A DNA stretch of 64,000 bases, taken from NCBI GenBank assembly GCA_039621445.1, contig CP154954.1:35511703-35575702 (forward strand), read 5' to 3'. How positions within the stretch are numbered: position 1 is the stretch's first letter; every line of letters begins with the position of its first letter. This document shows, piece by piece, positions 10,593 through 19,517 of the stretch. The translations under genes and the position numbers were made by a program. Origin of the DNA: Euglena gracilis. Its lineage: Eukaryota; Euglenida; Euglenophyceae; Euglenales. The notes beneath the pieces were generated by a model, which did no database searches, was not told the origin of the DNA, and saw nothing but the letters and a program-made list of their open reading frames with translations.

Positions 10593-11327
10593 ATGGAGGT
10601 AAGACCTGATCAACCTTACCCCCCCTGCCCATCCGCCTTCACGGTCAGTACCCGGAATTATTTCGGGTCCCCTACCCCCCACTCCACACTTCCGCTCGGA
10701 ATGCTGAGCAAAGTAGGAAAGGGTTCATGGGAGAGCTGGCATGCAATGGAATTACTCGTCCAAGCGGAAATCCGCATTCAAAATTTCTCCACCAAAGTCA
10801 AAATTCTCATTGACACTGGTTGTCACATTGCACTGCTCTTTCGGTTGGGGTTGATACCGACCCCGCTCTTGGTAAGCGCCAAGAAACCGCTCAAAATTAC
10901 AACCGCGGATAACACCCCCATGTGTGGTGGTGATTTGGGAGGTGTGCTCGAGATACTCTTGCCCATCATCCCGAAGCATCACTCACAACCCCCACAATTA
11001 CAACATCTCACCAATATTTGGGGTTACGAGTCCGGAATTCACGGCTCTGACGTAATTTTGGGATACCCATTTTTACGCCAGTACCGATTGGTTGTGGATT
11101 GCCACTCCCACGGTTTGCGCACAGCACCCACCACTTCATTGACACCCAAACCACCATCACCGCTGGCGTCCGCCATGATGACCACCACTTTTCCAACACC
11201 GTTACCCACAATGGCAACACCGTTATACACCACACCAACAACCGTTTTACACACCCGGGGTACGGAGAAAGTGCGGTTGAGAAAATTCTGCGGGATGAAG
11301 CCTGTGGAGTTATTCTCATACCCATAA
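10593..11327 (+). CDS. pol: Retropepsin-like aspartic protease of Element 1
   Basis: 244 codons from ATG 10593, in the same frame as Gag and separated from it only by the TAG at 10545 and 45 nt. The active-site motif is ILIDTGCH (around residue 72) and the second conserved block is DVILGYPFL (around residue 152), as in retroelement proteases that act as dimers and cut Gag-Pol. The C-terminal ~70 residues are Thr/Pro-rich linker. The reverse transcriptase follows in the -1 frame with an overlap of 229 nt, so a frameshift is needed for a Pol fusion. I saw no classical slippery heptamer in that overlap. Confidence 0.85.
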   Translation: MEVRPDQPYPPCPSAFTVSTRNYFGSPTPHSTLPLGMLSKVGKGSWESWHAMELLVQAEIRIQNFSTKVKILIDTGCHIALLFRLGLIPTPLLVSAKKPLKITTADNTPMCGGDLGGVLEILLPIIPKHHSQPPQLQHLTNIWGYESGIHGSDVILGYPFLRQYRLVVDCHSHGLRTAPTTSLTPKPPSPLASAMMTTTFPTPLPTMATPLYTTPTTVLHTRGTEKVRLRKFCGMKPVELFSYP

Positions 11328-13639
11328 TTCCGGAAGCGGAATGGTTCACCCAACTATCGTATGTATGTTTTCATTGGTGGGATTTACCCACTAATGTACC
11401 GATTTTTGAAGATTTTTGTGGTAAAATATTACCACCCTTGCAAGAAATCATTTTTCGTGTATGTTTCTTCGATGCATTCGGAATGTCCGAATTCGCGGTG
11501 CCGAGGAAGCTCGGTAGCCCCAGGGATACCCTGGCGGTTTCCGCAGTCATCGAGAGTGCAGGTCAGCATCCTAAGTCAGCCGAATTCTGTTCGCGGATTA
11601 CCCGCGAATTTCATGGTGTACTGGAAAATCCAGTATACGCGTGCGACATCGACCCCGCGATACACGGTCCGTTCGGTGTTTGTAAGATCGAGCTTAAGGA
11701 TGGAGCCAAGCCAATGCACCGGAAATTTTTTCGTTGTTCGGGAGAACGCGAACAAGCTCTCAATGAAATGATTGAGGAGCCTATTCAGCGCAAGTGGATT
11801 GTACCCTCGAAAAGCGAGTGGACATCCCAGGCATTCGTTGTTCCTAAACCTCCAGACCCCTCAGGTCAGAAGAAATGGAGGCTGGTGCTGGATTACCGGT
11901 ACCTGAACTCCCAAACAAGGGATGATCCATTCCCGCTCCCCCTTAACGAGGATTTGATCACTAAACAATCGGAAAACCGGTTGTGGTCAATTTTCGATCT
12001 GGAGGACGGTTTTCACCAAATGCACTTACACCCTGACTCCCAACCATACATGGCATTCGTGACATCCAAGGGTGTGTACCAACGGACGGTACTCCCCATG
12101 GGTGTTAAGAATCGCCCAGCCATGTTTCAGCGCATGATACAATGGGTTCTACGCGATTTACCGTTTGCCATTGTGTACATTGATGATGTGCTGGTGGGAA
12201 CACCACCACCAACCGCAAAATCGAGCGAGGATATCCTCGTCACACATTTCCACCATGTTTGCGCGGTATTAGCCGCTTTCCAAAAACGTGTGCCCTTCGC
12301 GAAAGGCGCGAAAATGCATTTGTTTCGGATTCTCATAAAATTTTGCGGTCACATCCTCAGCAATGGACAGCGGAAAGCCGCTCCGAGTAAACTCGAAGCC
12401 ATTAAGAAATGGACCCCTGAGGTAATCAAAACGATTACTCACCTCAAAGGATTTTTGGGATTAGCCCAATACTACGCGATTTATATGAAGGACTTCGCGA
12501 AAATCGCGGTGCCCCTCACCAAACAGCTCAAAAACCGGGCTGTTGACAACACCAAAGTCATTTGGGATGACCAAATGCGCGACGCCCTTGAGAAAATCAA
12601 GGTTTTGCTTTTGGAGAATGTTGTCCTCGAAATCGCGGACCCGTACAAACCATACGTGTTAGACGTCGACAGCAGCGATTACGCTGTTGGCGGAGTTCTT
12701 AGCCAGCATAATGCGGCGAATGAGCTCCGACCTGTGGCTTTCTTCAGCAGAAAGTTACACGGCGACGATGGAAAAGGTCAAGTCAAATGGAGTATACGCG
12801 AGAAGGAAACCTACGCAATCGTGCTTATACTCCAGAAATTACAAAGCTGGGTAGCCAGCAGCCTCGTCCAGATCCTCGTCAAGACCGACCATGACAGTCT
12901 CCAATACTGGTACACCGAGGATGTGAACAAGGCCATGTCATCGGTCGGAAGGCGATGCAGATGGCATGAGTTCTTGAGTCAATTCAACCTTGTGGTTATT
13001 TATACCCCTGGACACACACAAAAAGTAGCGGATCCGCTCAGTCGGGCCCCTTGGTATTACCCTGGGAACCCGGATGAGGGAGACGCGACTTTTCATGGAA
13101 GTCAGGAAGCTGACGACTACGCACGTCGAAACGACGCTGCGGATAATCTTTTGGATTCTTTTCCCGTTTCACAACTATTCCTGGTCGCACCAGTGCGAGG
13201 AAGGCGCCGACGTGGAATCACGTCCGGGCCCCGGCGTATTACGCGCACGGAGTCCCCTTCCCCACTGTTCTTTCGCGAATGGGATTATAGTCGTGATCCG
13301 GTGTATGACACCATTGTCACCAGACTTCGTAATGGCGAAGTGCTGGACAATTTCACTCTTTCACCTTTACGGTTGGTTTTTCGCAATGAATCGGGTTACA
13401 AATATTGTATTCCCCAGGACCTGGTTGATGATGTCATTTTGTGTTATCACAACCATGGTCACCCTGGGGCCCCCAAACTTCTTTCGTTGGTGGGCCGCAG
13501 GTATTGCACAACCCTGAGCGAGAAAGAGCTTTACTCACGCTGTTTGCGAATAGCGCAACGGTGTCAGATTTGTCAAGCGGTAAAACCTCGCAGAGGTACC
13601 CCCCCTGGTACGATGGACTTTTTTCCCCGTACCCCCTGA
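11099..13639 (+). CDS. pol: Reverse transcriptase-RNase H and integrase N-terminus (Element 1)
   Basis: 846 codons; the 11099 ATG lies in the overlap with protease and is not necessarily used, and homology-like sequence begins near residue 55. Reverse transcriptase: FVVPKP then WRLVLDYRYLN (around residue 260), FDLEDGFHQ, and the catalytic YIDD (around 358). RNase H: DVDSSDYAVGG (around 521), REKET, TDHDSLQYW (around 595). The tether VADPLSRAPW leads to the integrase HHCC zinc-binding domain (HNHGHPG near 783, CQIC near 821). The frame ends at TGA 13637 within the linker to the integrase core; core sequence continues in the +1 frame. All reverse transcriptase and RNase H catalytic residues I looked for are present. 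Confidence 0.95.
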   Translation: MPLPRFAHSTHHFIDTQTTITAGVRHDDHHFSNTVTHNGNTVIHHTNNRFTHPGYGESAVEKILRDEACGVILIPIIPEAEWFTQLSYVCFHWWDLPTNVPIFEDFCGKILPPLQEIIFRVCFFDAFGMSEFAVPRKLGSPRDTLAVSAVIESAGQHPKSAEFCSRITREFHGVLENPVYACDIDPAIHGPFGVCKIELKDGAKPMHRKFFRCSGEREQALNEMIEEPIQRKWIVPSKSEWTSQAFVVPKPPDPSGQKKWRLVLDYRYLNSQTRDDPFPLPLNEDLITKQSENRLWSIFDLEDGFHQMHLHPDSQPYMAFVTSKGVYQRTVLPMGVKNRPAMFQRMIQWVLRDLPFAIVYIDDVLVGTPPPTAKSSEDILVTHFHHVCAVLAAFQKRVPFAKGAKMHLFRILIKFCGHILSNGQRKAAPSKLEAIKKWTPEVIKTITHLKGFLGLAQYYAIYMKDFAKIAVPLTKQLKNRAVDNTKVIWDDQMRDALEKIKVLLLENVVLEIADPYKPYVLDVDSSDYAVGGVLSQHNAANELRPVAFFSRKLHGDDGKGQVKWSIREKETYAIVLILQKLQSWVASSLVQILVKTDHDSLQYWYTEDVNKAMSSVGRRCRWHEFLSQFNLVVIYTPGHTQKVADPLSRAPWYYPGNPDEGDATFHGSQEADDYARRNDAADNLLDSFPVSQLFLVAPVRGRRRRGITSGPRRITRTESPSPLFFREWDYSRDPVYDTIVTRLRNGEVLDNFTLSPLRLVFRNESGYKYCIPQDLVDDVILCYHNHGHPGAPKLLSLVGRRYCTTLSEKELYSRCLRIAQRCQICQAVKPRRGTPPGTMDFFPRTP

Positions 13640-13961
13640 CATTTTTACATCCCTCTGCATGTATTTTCTGGAATTAGAACCGTGCAAAGGAACGGACGAC
13701 AAAATTTACGATTACGTTTTTGTTGTCGTCTGCAGGCTGAGTGGGTACATTGTAGCCATTCCATGCCAGAAGACAGGGTTGACTGCCCAAAGTTTGGCAA
13801 CTATATTTTTGGAGAAATGCATTTGCTTAATGGGTTTACCGAATGAAATAGTGAGTGATCAAGACCATTTGATTTCTTCAAGGTTTTGCAATTACTTTGT
13901 GCGGTTTACTCGGAATCGAGCAAAATTTTTCCATTATACACCGACCCAAAGGCAATGGTAG
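13640..13961 (+). pseudogene. pol: Integrase catalytic core, first part (frameshifted)
   Basis: This fragment continues integrase in the +1 frame after a break in the T7/C4 runs near 13620. At the position of the first catalytic Asp (usually MDF) it reads CMYF, with TAT at 13662. The second catalytic Asp is present in IVSDQDHLISSRF. The frame then ends in TAG, because homology moves to the next +1 frame around 13890-13900. Two +1 shifts and a replaced catalytic Asp make integrase from this copy almost surely inactive unless the shifts are sequencing errors. Confidence 0.85.
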
Positions 13962-14736
13962 AGCCGAGGCAGCCGTGAAATCCGTCGTGAATATGCTTCG
14001 CCTTTCACTGGCTGACTCGCGCAGCAACTGGATATCAGTTCTACCATGGTCTTTGTTTTATATCAATACCCTACCAGGGTTGGTTTTACCTCACTCTCCT
14101 TATAAATTAGTTTTCGGACGGGACCCTCCGGCCATAGGGGATGTCCCTTGGGAGAGACCCGCCCGAACGAGTGTCAGTTGCGAGACCTGGTTTGCGGAAG
14201 TAGAAAATCTACGTTCTGCAGTCCAGAAGCGCGTGACTGATATTCATGCAGCAAAACGGAAATCGTTTTTGCAGAATTTCAAGTCACCTGTGTATAGTCC
14301 CGGTGACCGCGTGTGGGTACGGAATAGCCGTACTCGCATGCAGTCTTCCAAGCTGGACCCCCTCTGGCTCGGGCCCTGTGAAATCCTAGAAAGACTAGGT
14401 ACCAGCGGGCGTTACAAGGTTGCATTACCGAATGGTGTTGAGGACGTTCATATGGACGACTTCAAACCATACCTGTCACCACCGGATGGGAAACCCATCC
14501 CGTGTTTGCACTTCAAACCCCGTTCCAGATTACCTGAGACGGACGACTTTGTAGTCGATAAAATTATCGATCACAAAATCGACAACAGTATGCACCTTTG
14601 GAAGGTCCGCTGGAAAGGGTATGGGCCCGAGGAGGACACTTTGGAGCCAGCAAACAGCTTTGTTGGGTATGTCCAACAGGATTGGAAGCTGTGGAATAAG
14701 AAACATAACATTGATGTTTCCTTGACAAGTTTTTGA
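13897..14736 (+). CDS. pol: Integrase C-terminus with chromodomain (Element 1)
   Basis: 279 codons. The first residues continue the integrase core: the third acidic residue lies in GNGRAEAAVKSV, where other integrases have GQTERVN. A GPF-like C-terminal module follows (LDPLWLGPCEIL, near residue 155). Residues ~214-270 form a chromodomain: FVVDKIIDH, then LWKVRWKGYGPEEDTLEP, with the W and Y of the methyl-lysine cage present and the TWEP Trp replaced by Leu. Chromodomains of chromoviral integrases are thought to guide integration to heterochromatin, which fits insertion in a satellite. TGA ends the ORF. The frame differs from the preceding integrase part. Confidence 0.9.
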   Translation: MCGLLGIEQNFSIIHRPKGNGRAEAAVKSVVNMLRLSLADSRSNWISVLPWSLFYINTLPGLVLPHSPYKLVFGRDPPAIGDVPWERPARTSVSCETWFAEVENLRSAVQKRVTDIHAAKRKSFLQNFKSPVYSPGDRVWVRNSRTRMQSSKLDPLWLGPCEILERLGTSGRYKVALPNGVEDVHMDDFKPYLSPPDGKPIPCLHFKPRSRLPETDDFVVDKIIDHKIDNSMHLWKVRWKGYGPEEDTLEPANSFVGYVQQDWKLWNKKHNIDVSLTSF

Positions 14737-14898
14737 GAACGCATGGGAAACCATTGTTGTTTTCTCTTATTTTTATCATTGATTCTTATCATTCTTTCTT
14801 TCCGCATACTTTTTACCAAATAATACTCAAGCGGTTACCCTCACACACCTTACAACCAACAACCCAAACTCCCCACCGTACCGACCCCGGGCTGTATT

Positions 14899-15963
14899 AT
14901 GCTGCCCGGTGGAAGGGAGCCAGGCGGAGGACCGCCTTACCACCCCACCACTCACCCTCAACCTGACCAGTATGCGTACCGATACGGTACGCAGCCACCT
15001 GCACGGACTGCGGCTCAGGGAAACCCTGAAGCCAGCAGCAGTAGCAGGATGACCCAGATGCCCGCGGAAGCGCGGCCATCTCAGCCATCAGGCTCTCGTC
15101 GCCTCCCACCGTATGCGGGTGTGATGATCCACCGCACGGCGGAGACGATGAACCGGGTTATGCGTATGAGCGCAAACCCGGCACCAGATCAACTCACACA
15201 GGCATTGTGGGATGACCACTGCCGTAAAGTTTTGACCATCGCGAATACCCCTCCGGCCCTGTGGTGTATGTGCGCCCAGGCGACGATGACCGGTCTGGTG
15301 TATTACACCGACCCGGACGCGTCGGGATTCGCGGCAGACATTACCATGCGTGACCTGGGCGTGGAAGTTCCGCCACAGGTCGCACGGCAGGTACCACCAG
15401 TTGGCACTTACACTGCACATTTTCGTGCTCACTCCCCCGGATTACCCGAGGAAGAGACAGTGGAAGCACCTGTCCGGAGTGAACACCCACGCGTGAAAGA
15501 AAGCATTTTTAGATCCACTGAGCGCGTGCCCCGGCGGGATTATCCTGCGGAGGAGCACGTGTCTCAGTACGCCGTCTCTGGGGATTATCCCCAGGAGGCG
15601 CCAATGCCACGGGATCACTACGTATATCCACCTCAACCCCACCCAACCATACCTGATCCTATCCCACGACGTCCTGCGGAGGGAAATCCTCCCCCGACGT
15701 CTGACTCTGCCCGAAGCGCTCGTCCGCGGGAAGCCGCGGCAGCGCCTCGTGCGGCACCAGTTCCCCCGGCACAGGATGAACCCGTTAATTACCTGGCCGA
15801 AAATCGACGAGGATCTGCAAAAGTTCACAAGGGCAGGCAACGTGATCCACCGACCACCGGATGCGGTGCTCGAAGTGGTGCAGAATCGTATGAACGATCA
15901 CTGCAAACGTTTTTTCTACAGTGCCGAACTTCATGCGTTCGAGGGATACCCTCATTCGAATGA
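14899..15963 (+). CDS. Unknown Pro-rich protein downstream of integrase (Element 1)
   Basis: 354 codons from ATG 14899. Disordered, Pro/Gly/Gln-rich ends flank a helical middle section (about residues 75-170: TAETMNRVMRMS to VEVPPQVARQV). I recognise no domain, signal peptide or membrane segment. It starts 162 nt after the integrase stop. Beyond ~15790 this frame is probably not the real one, since the +1 frame (next entry) becomes more protein-like there; the two may be one protein split by an indel. It sits in the position of env, but has none of the features of an envelope protein. Confidence 0.6.
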   Translation: MLPGGREPGGGPPYHPTTHPQPDQYAYRYGTQPPARTAAQGNPEASSSSRMTQMPAEARPSQPSGSRRLPPYAGVMIHRTAETMNRVMRMSANPAPDQLTQALWDDHCRKVLTIANTPPALWCMCAQATMTGLVYYTDPDASGFAADITMRDLGVEVPPQVARQVPPVGTYTAHFRAHSPGLPEEETVEAPVRSEHPRVKESIFRSTERVPRRDYPAEEHVSQYAVSGDYPQEAPMPRDHYVYPPQPHPTIPDPIPRRPAEGNPPPTSDSARSARPREAAAAPRAAPVPPAQDEPVNYLAENRRGSAKVHKGRQRDPPTTGCGARSGAESYERSLQTFFLQCRTSCVRGIPSFE

Positions 15964-16837
15964 AGTTGTCCTGGACCAGATGCCTGGTTTCTGGGAACTG
16001 TGGTTCTGGTTGGGATACCCCTGCCATAATTTCGGCATTTTTACCGACCGAAACGGTCTGACGTATATCGATTGCCTGAATACCTGTGAAGATGGCGAAA
16101 CGTTCGTCGCACAGTTGAAGGAAATCTTCATCCACATGTTTTCAGTCAGCGCACTGGGAATCCAGTGGAAGTATTACCCCCTGCCGGAGAAACTCCAGGC
16201 GCAGGCTGCGGTAATGTTCACGAACAACCTCCAAGTCTTCTTGGACAGCATGTATGGCATGCTGTTCAAGGTACTGGACGTGGACCTCGCGTACCCCCAG
16301 CGGTACAAACTGGAATGCAAGTTTTGCAAGGAAGTCCACATCGTTGACTTCTGGGGATTCGGAGAACGCGGAAAACCGCCTCCGTCTGCCGAGAATGCCG
16401 GCAGCCAGCCGACCAGGAGATTCCTCCTGCATCAGTGCCGGAATCCCCAGATTGGAACGCAAGACCGAAAGGTGCTGAAACAACACCGGCAGAAAATATT
16501 TCTGCTGCAGCAGTACTGGCACAGGGCGTGGATTACCTACGTCCTGGAGGTCTACATATATTTCCTGGAATATATGACCGCCGATGTGGAAATCCACAGA
16601 AAGTGGTTGCCTCGGGGATACATGGAGGTGAACGCCAGACCCAATGACCCAGACCAGCGCAGGATGAACCTGCGACCAGACTGGGAAGAGGCCGAAATCG
16701 GTCTCCAGGAACACCTGGATACCCAATTCGGGAAGATCCTGATATGGGAGGATTTTCAGATGTTTTTCGCGGCGCACGAATGGGAATTCCCTCGTTACGC
16801 GTTGCATTCCTGGAAGAAACAGGAGAGTTTGGCGTGA
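15749..16837 (+). CDS. Unknown globular protein with Cys motifs (Element 1)
   Basis: 362 codons. From about residue 13 the composition is that of a folded protein, rich in aromatics (FWELWFWLGYPC, FLEYMTADVEIH). It has a CKFC pair (around residue 190) and HQC (around 229), which could bind zinc. No family is recognised. The first 215 nt overlap the previous ORF in another frame; homogeneous composition suggests the preceding Pro-rich frame runs into this one after a +1 shift near 15790. The last 94 nt overlap the next ORF. Confidence 0.6.
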   Translation: MRHQFPRHRMNPLITWPKIDEDLQKFTRAGNVIHRPPDAVLEVVQNRMNDHCKRFFYSAELHAFEGYPHSNEVVLDQMPGFWELWFWLGYPCHNFGIFTDRNGLTYIDCLNTCEDGETFVAQLKEIFIHMFSVSALGIQWKYYPLPEKLQAQAAVMFTNNLQVFLDSMYGMLFKVLDVDLAYPQRYKLECKFCKEVHIVDFWGFGERGKPPPSAENAGSQPTRRFLLHQCRNPQIGTQDRKVLKQHRQKIFLLQQYWHRAWITYVLEVYIYFLEYMTADVEIHRKWLPRGYMEVNARPNDPDQRRMNLRPDWEEAEIGLQEHLDTQFGKILIWEDFQMFFAAHEWEFPRYALHSWKKQESLA

Positions 16838-18363
16838 CTGACCATTGTCGACGGCAGTGGGAAGACCTTTGCTTGATCGACGATGATCAACCACAGCCTC
16901 CACCCGAAAGCTGGGTGAGAGCGACGTGGCCGCCCCCATACCCCAACTCTGACAGGAGTGAAAGTATTAGCTTTTTCCGCCTGTCAAACGCACAAGGGTG
17001 CTACAGGAGTGGGAAAGACCCGCGCTCTGCAGCACAGCTACACGCAGCCGAATCCTCTCCGGAAGCGGATGAGGAGGAGGAGGAGGTCCCAATGGCTGAG
17101 GATGAACCTCAGCCAACGGAACCTCCGGCACGGGAAACCCGTAGCCCATCGGTAGTGATGCTGGATACTGTGGCAGAAACCGCCCAACACCCAGGATCAC
17201 AAGCAGGTGAAATGACACCTGTCCCTCTATCACCAGCCTCACTGGGTACAGCGGGTGTACCAACCCCTCCGCGGGAAAACCCGCCGGAAACGGTACCCCA
17301 CACGCCTGAGGTATTACGCCTCAAGCTCCCTGTTTCCAGGGAAAACCCGTTAACAGAGGAGCCAGCCGAGGAACCCACTTCAGGTGAGGAGAGACGCACC
17401 TCACTGGGTGGACGCGTACTCGGTGGTTTACGGTCACTGATCGCAGTAGTCACTCCACGTGGCACTGCGGCCAGTTCTTCCACAGCTGCGGCGGAAACTG
17501 CCCAGCTGACGGAAGACACATCTGACATTGCAGCCATGGTGGAGGATGAACCTCCCCCAACGGCAGCGCCACCGCCAGTGTCGGAAGCGACACGGACGGA
17601 AGGCGAACGGACAGCAATGACTGTGGAGACAATACCAGCCGTGTCAGTACAGGATGAACCTGTATCGACACCGGCGGTGCCACCAGAGGCACGGGATGAA
17701 CCCGTATCTCATGGTACAGCCACAGTCACGGCAGAGAAGCGTCAAGGCACACCTACACCGGCGCCTGAAAAACAGACCGAGCGGGCGTCCATGCCTCCAC
17801 CACAGGCTCAGCCAGCGCGAAGTGCACAGGCTAGGCCTACACCAACACCATCCCCCACGGCTACCCCTGGGAAACCTTCGGGAGCCGCGAAGGAGCGTGT
17901 AGGACGACCATCAGCTCGGGAAACCCCTGCTGAAGGTCAACGACGTTCGGCGTCGGGGAAAAGACCCCCGTCCCAAGCGTCACCACGCACGTGGGCAAGC
18001 AAGCGAGACGCCGAGCGGCGGCCCTCGGAGACTCCGGAAGCCGGAAGCCCGAAGGCCCCGGCGAAAAGTAAGCCGGGCGCCGCACCTTGCAAACCCACAC
18101 CGAAATCTGGTGATCAGCCCCCACCGAAAGGCGGTGGTGGTGCTGGCGGCCAGAGTGCTGCATCCTCTTCTCGGGGATTAACCTCGGGACAAGGATTCAC
18201 GCACGTCACGTCATCCGGCTATGGGAAAACCTCACAGCCGAAACCTCCCTCGAAGGGGCAGGGAAAATCCCGCGCCTCGACAGCCGAGACACCTCCAGAG
18301 AAGACGAAGTTGTCATCGACTGGAACGCGATCAATCAGGATGACCCTGACATTCATGACCTGA
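16744..18363 (+). CDS. Unknown disordered Pro/Ser/Thr/Glu-rich protein (Element 1)
   Basis: 539 codons from ATG 16744, although the part before ~16838 overlaps the previous ORF and may not be used. The protein is almost wholly low complexity: an acidic run near residues 110-118, repeated DEP tripeptides (each from a GATGAACC hairpin loop in the DNA), and a basic Lys/Arg/Pro/Gly-rich C-terminal third. The last ~32 codons are probably out of frame, because the -1 frame from 18267 reads directly into the next ORF. A GGGAAAA heptamer at 18261-18267 lies exactly in slippery register. Function unknown. Confidence 0.55.
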   Translation: MGGFSDVFRGARMGIPSLRVAFLEETGEFGVTDHCRRQWEDLCLIDDDQPQPPPESWVRATWPPPYPNSDRSESISFFRLSNAQGCYRSGKDPRSAAQLHAAESSPEADEEEEEVPMAEDEPQPTEPPARETRSPSVVMLDTVAETAQHPGSQAGEMTPVPLSPASLGTAGVPTPPRENPPETVPHTPEVLRLKLPVSRENPLTEEPAEEPTSGEERRTSLGGRVLGGLRSLIAVVTPRGTAASSSTAAAETAQLTEDTSDIAAMVEDEPPPTAAPPPVSEATRTEGERTAMTVETIPAVSVQDEPVSTPAVPPEARDEPVSHGTATVTAEKRQGTPTPAPEKQTERASMPPPQAQPARSAQARPTPTPSPTATPGKPSGAAKERVGRPSARETPAEGQRRSASGKRPPSQASPRTWASKRDAERRPSETPEAGSPKAPAKSKPGAAPCKPTPKSGDQPPPKGGGGAGGQSAASSSRGLTSGQGFTHVTSSGYGKTSQPKPPSKGQGKSRASTAETPPEKTKLSSTGTRSIRMTLTFMT

Positions 18364-18374
18364 AAAACAGGTAC

Positions 18375-19517
18375 ATGATGATCGCACATAAATTGAGGAC
18401 ACAGCAATGCCTTAACCGGTGGATTGAGCCACTGTTCTGTCAGGGACGGAAATGGTCCTTTGATCAGAATGTGACCTGGAATTATTACAATTCCAGATCT
18501 CCCCGTGTTTTGGCCCAATTCTTCGGTGAGGAATTCCTCATCGACAAAACAACAGAAAACCGTTTTGTATGGCTTTGCACTGTCTGCCACAAGATGTACA
18601 ACAGTGCACTTGACCTGGGATTACCCCTCGTCCATGTGTGCAACCCTGTGGATCGGAAATCGTTCCACAAGGATGTATACATCCCTAACTGTGCCGCCTT
18701 GGTATGCGCCAAGTGCGTGGACAGTTGGACCCACAAGCACAATTTCAGCTACACAGACGGAGACGGTACGAATGTACCAGTTCTCTGCGTCAACTGCCTT
18801 CGAGGTACCTTTTGGCACACTGCGGAAGGCGCAGTACGCACAAGCGTGCCAAGTGCCGAGAAGCCACTGGAGGAATACTCCACCTTGAACAAAAAGTTCA
18901 AGGACTTTTTCAAGTATGCCAACCTCAAGCTCGACGACTACCGCCACACCGGAATGGCCCGTGGGTGGCAGATCGACAGTGGGGCGATACGCCTCGCTGC
19001 TGAGGAAGCAGGGGTAAGATTACCTTACCTCTGGGAAACAGCAGACAGGGAAAAGATACTTTTCCGCCTGTTCCAAAACCAGGACCGAAACGGTCGCTGG
19101 TGTCAGCCACAATGGCCACCCGAAAGCCACGGGATGACCTGGAAAGACTGGCTTGGGGCCGTATTACGACCCCATACAGTCCGCGCGGAATGCGCCTATC
19201 ATATGCCGATTGACTTCCACCCGGGGAATGCCCCGCAGATGTCAGCCAATCACCCAAGGATGAACTACTTCATCTGGCCAGCCACTCTACCCAGGAAATT
19301 CTGGGAGAAGCTGCAATGGTTCCTCGCGGAAAGAGCGAGTGTAACCAAGCACACAGTCCCCGAAGGATGGGTTCGGGACTGGGTGGCACCTGATTTCGAT
19401 TACGAATCGCCAGAAACCTGGCTCGTAGATAGGCCACCACCACCTCAATTCCAGATGGTCCTTGTGGAAGATCCCTTGGACTCCCGCCATGATTATTGGT
19501 GGCTGGAACGGATGTAA
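18375..19517 (+). CDS. Cys/His-rich putative zinc-binding protein, last ORF of Element 1
   Basis: 380 codons from ATG 18375 to TAA 19515; the frame is open and protein-like back to 18267, so it is probably the C-terminal domain of the previous ORF joined by a -1 shift. Residues 68-141 hold a regular ligand series: C68/C71, H87/C89, C106, C111/C114, H120/H122, C138/C141, compatible with a cross-braced RING- or PHD-like double zinc site, though I cannot assign the family. The C-terminal half is Trp- and Pro-rich and looks folded. A 9-bp perfect hairpin (19514-19534) spans the stop codon. Role unknown; a ubiquitin- or chromatin-related role is only one guess. Confidence 0.65.
   Translation: MMIAHKLRTQQCLNRWIEPLFCQGRKWSFDQNVTWNYYNSRSPRVLAQFFGEEFLIDKTTENRFVWLCTVCHKMYNSALDLGLPLVHVCNPVDRKSFHKDVYIPNCAALVCAKCVDSWTHKHNFSYTDGDGTNVPVLCVNCLRGTFWHTAEGAVRTSVPSAEKPLEEYSTLNKKFKDFFKYANLKLDDYRHTGMARGWQIDSGAIRLAAEEAGVRLPYLWETADREKILFRLFQNQDRNGRWCQPQWPPESHGMTWKDWLGAVLRPHTVRAECAYHMPIDFHPGNAPQMSANHPRMNYFIWPATLPRKFWEKLQWFLAERASVTKHTVPEGWVRDWVAPDFDYESPETWLVDRPPPPQFQMVLVEDPLDSRHDYWWLERM

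Noticed and set aside
14899-19517. An envelope gene in Element 1
   Set aside because: No signal peptide, hydrophobic membrane span or furin-like site is seen; the proteins are Pro-rich, disordered or Cys/His-rich.
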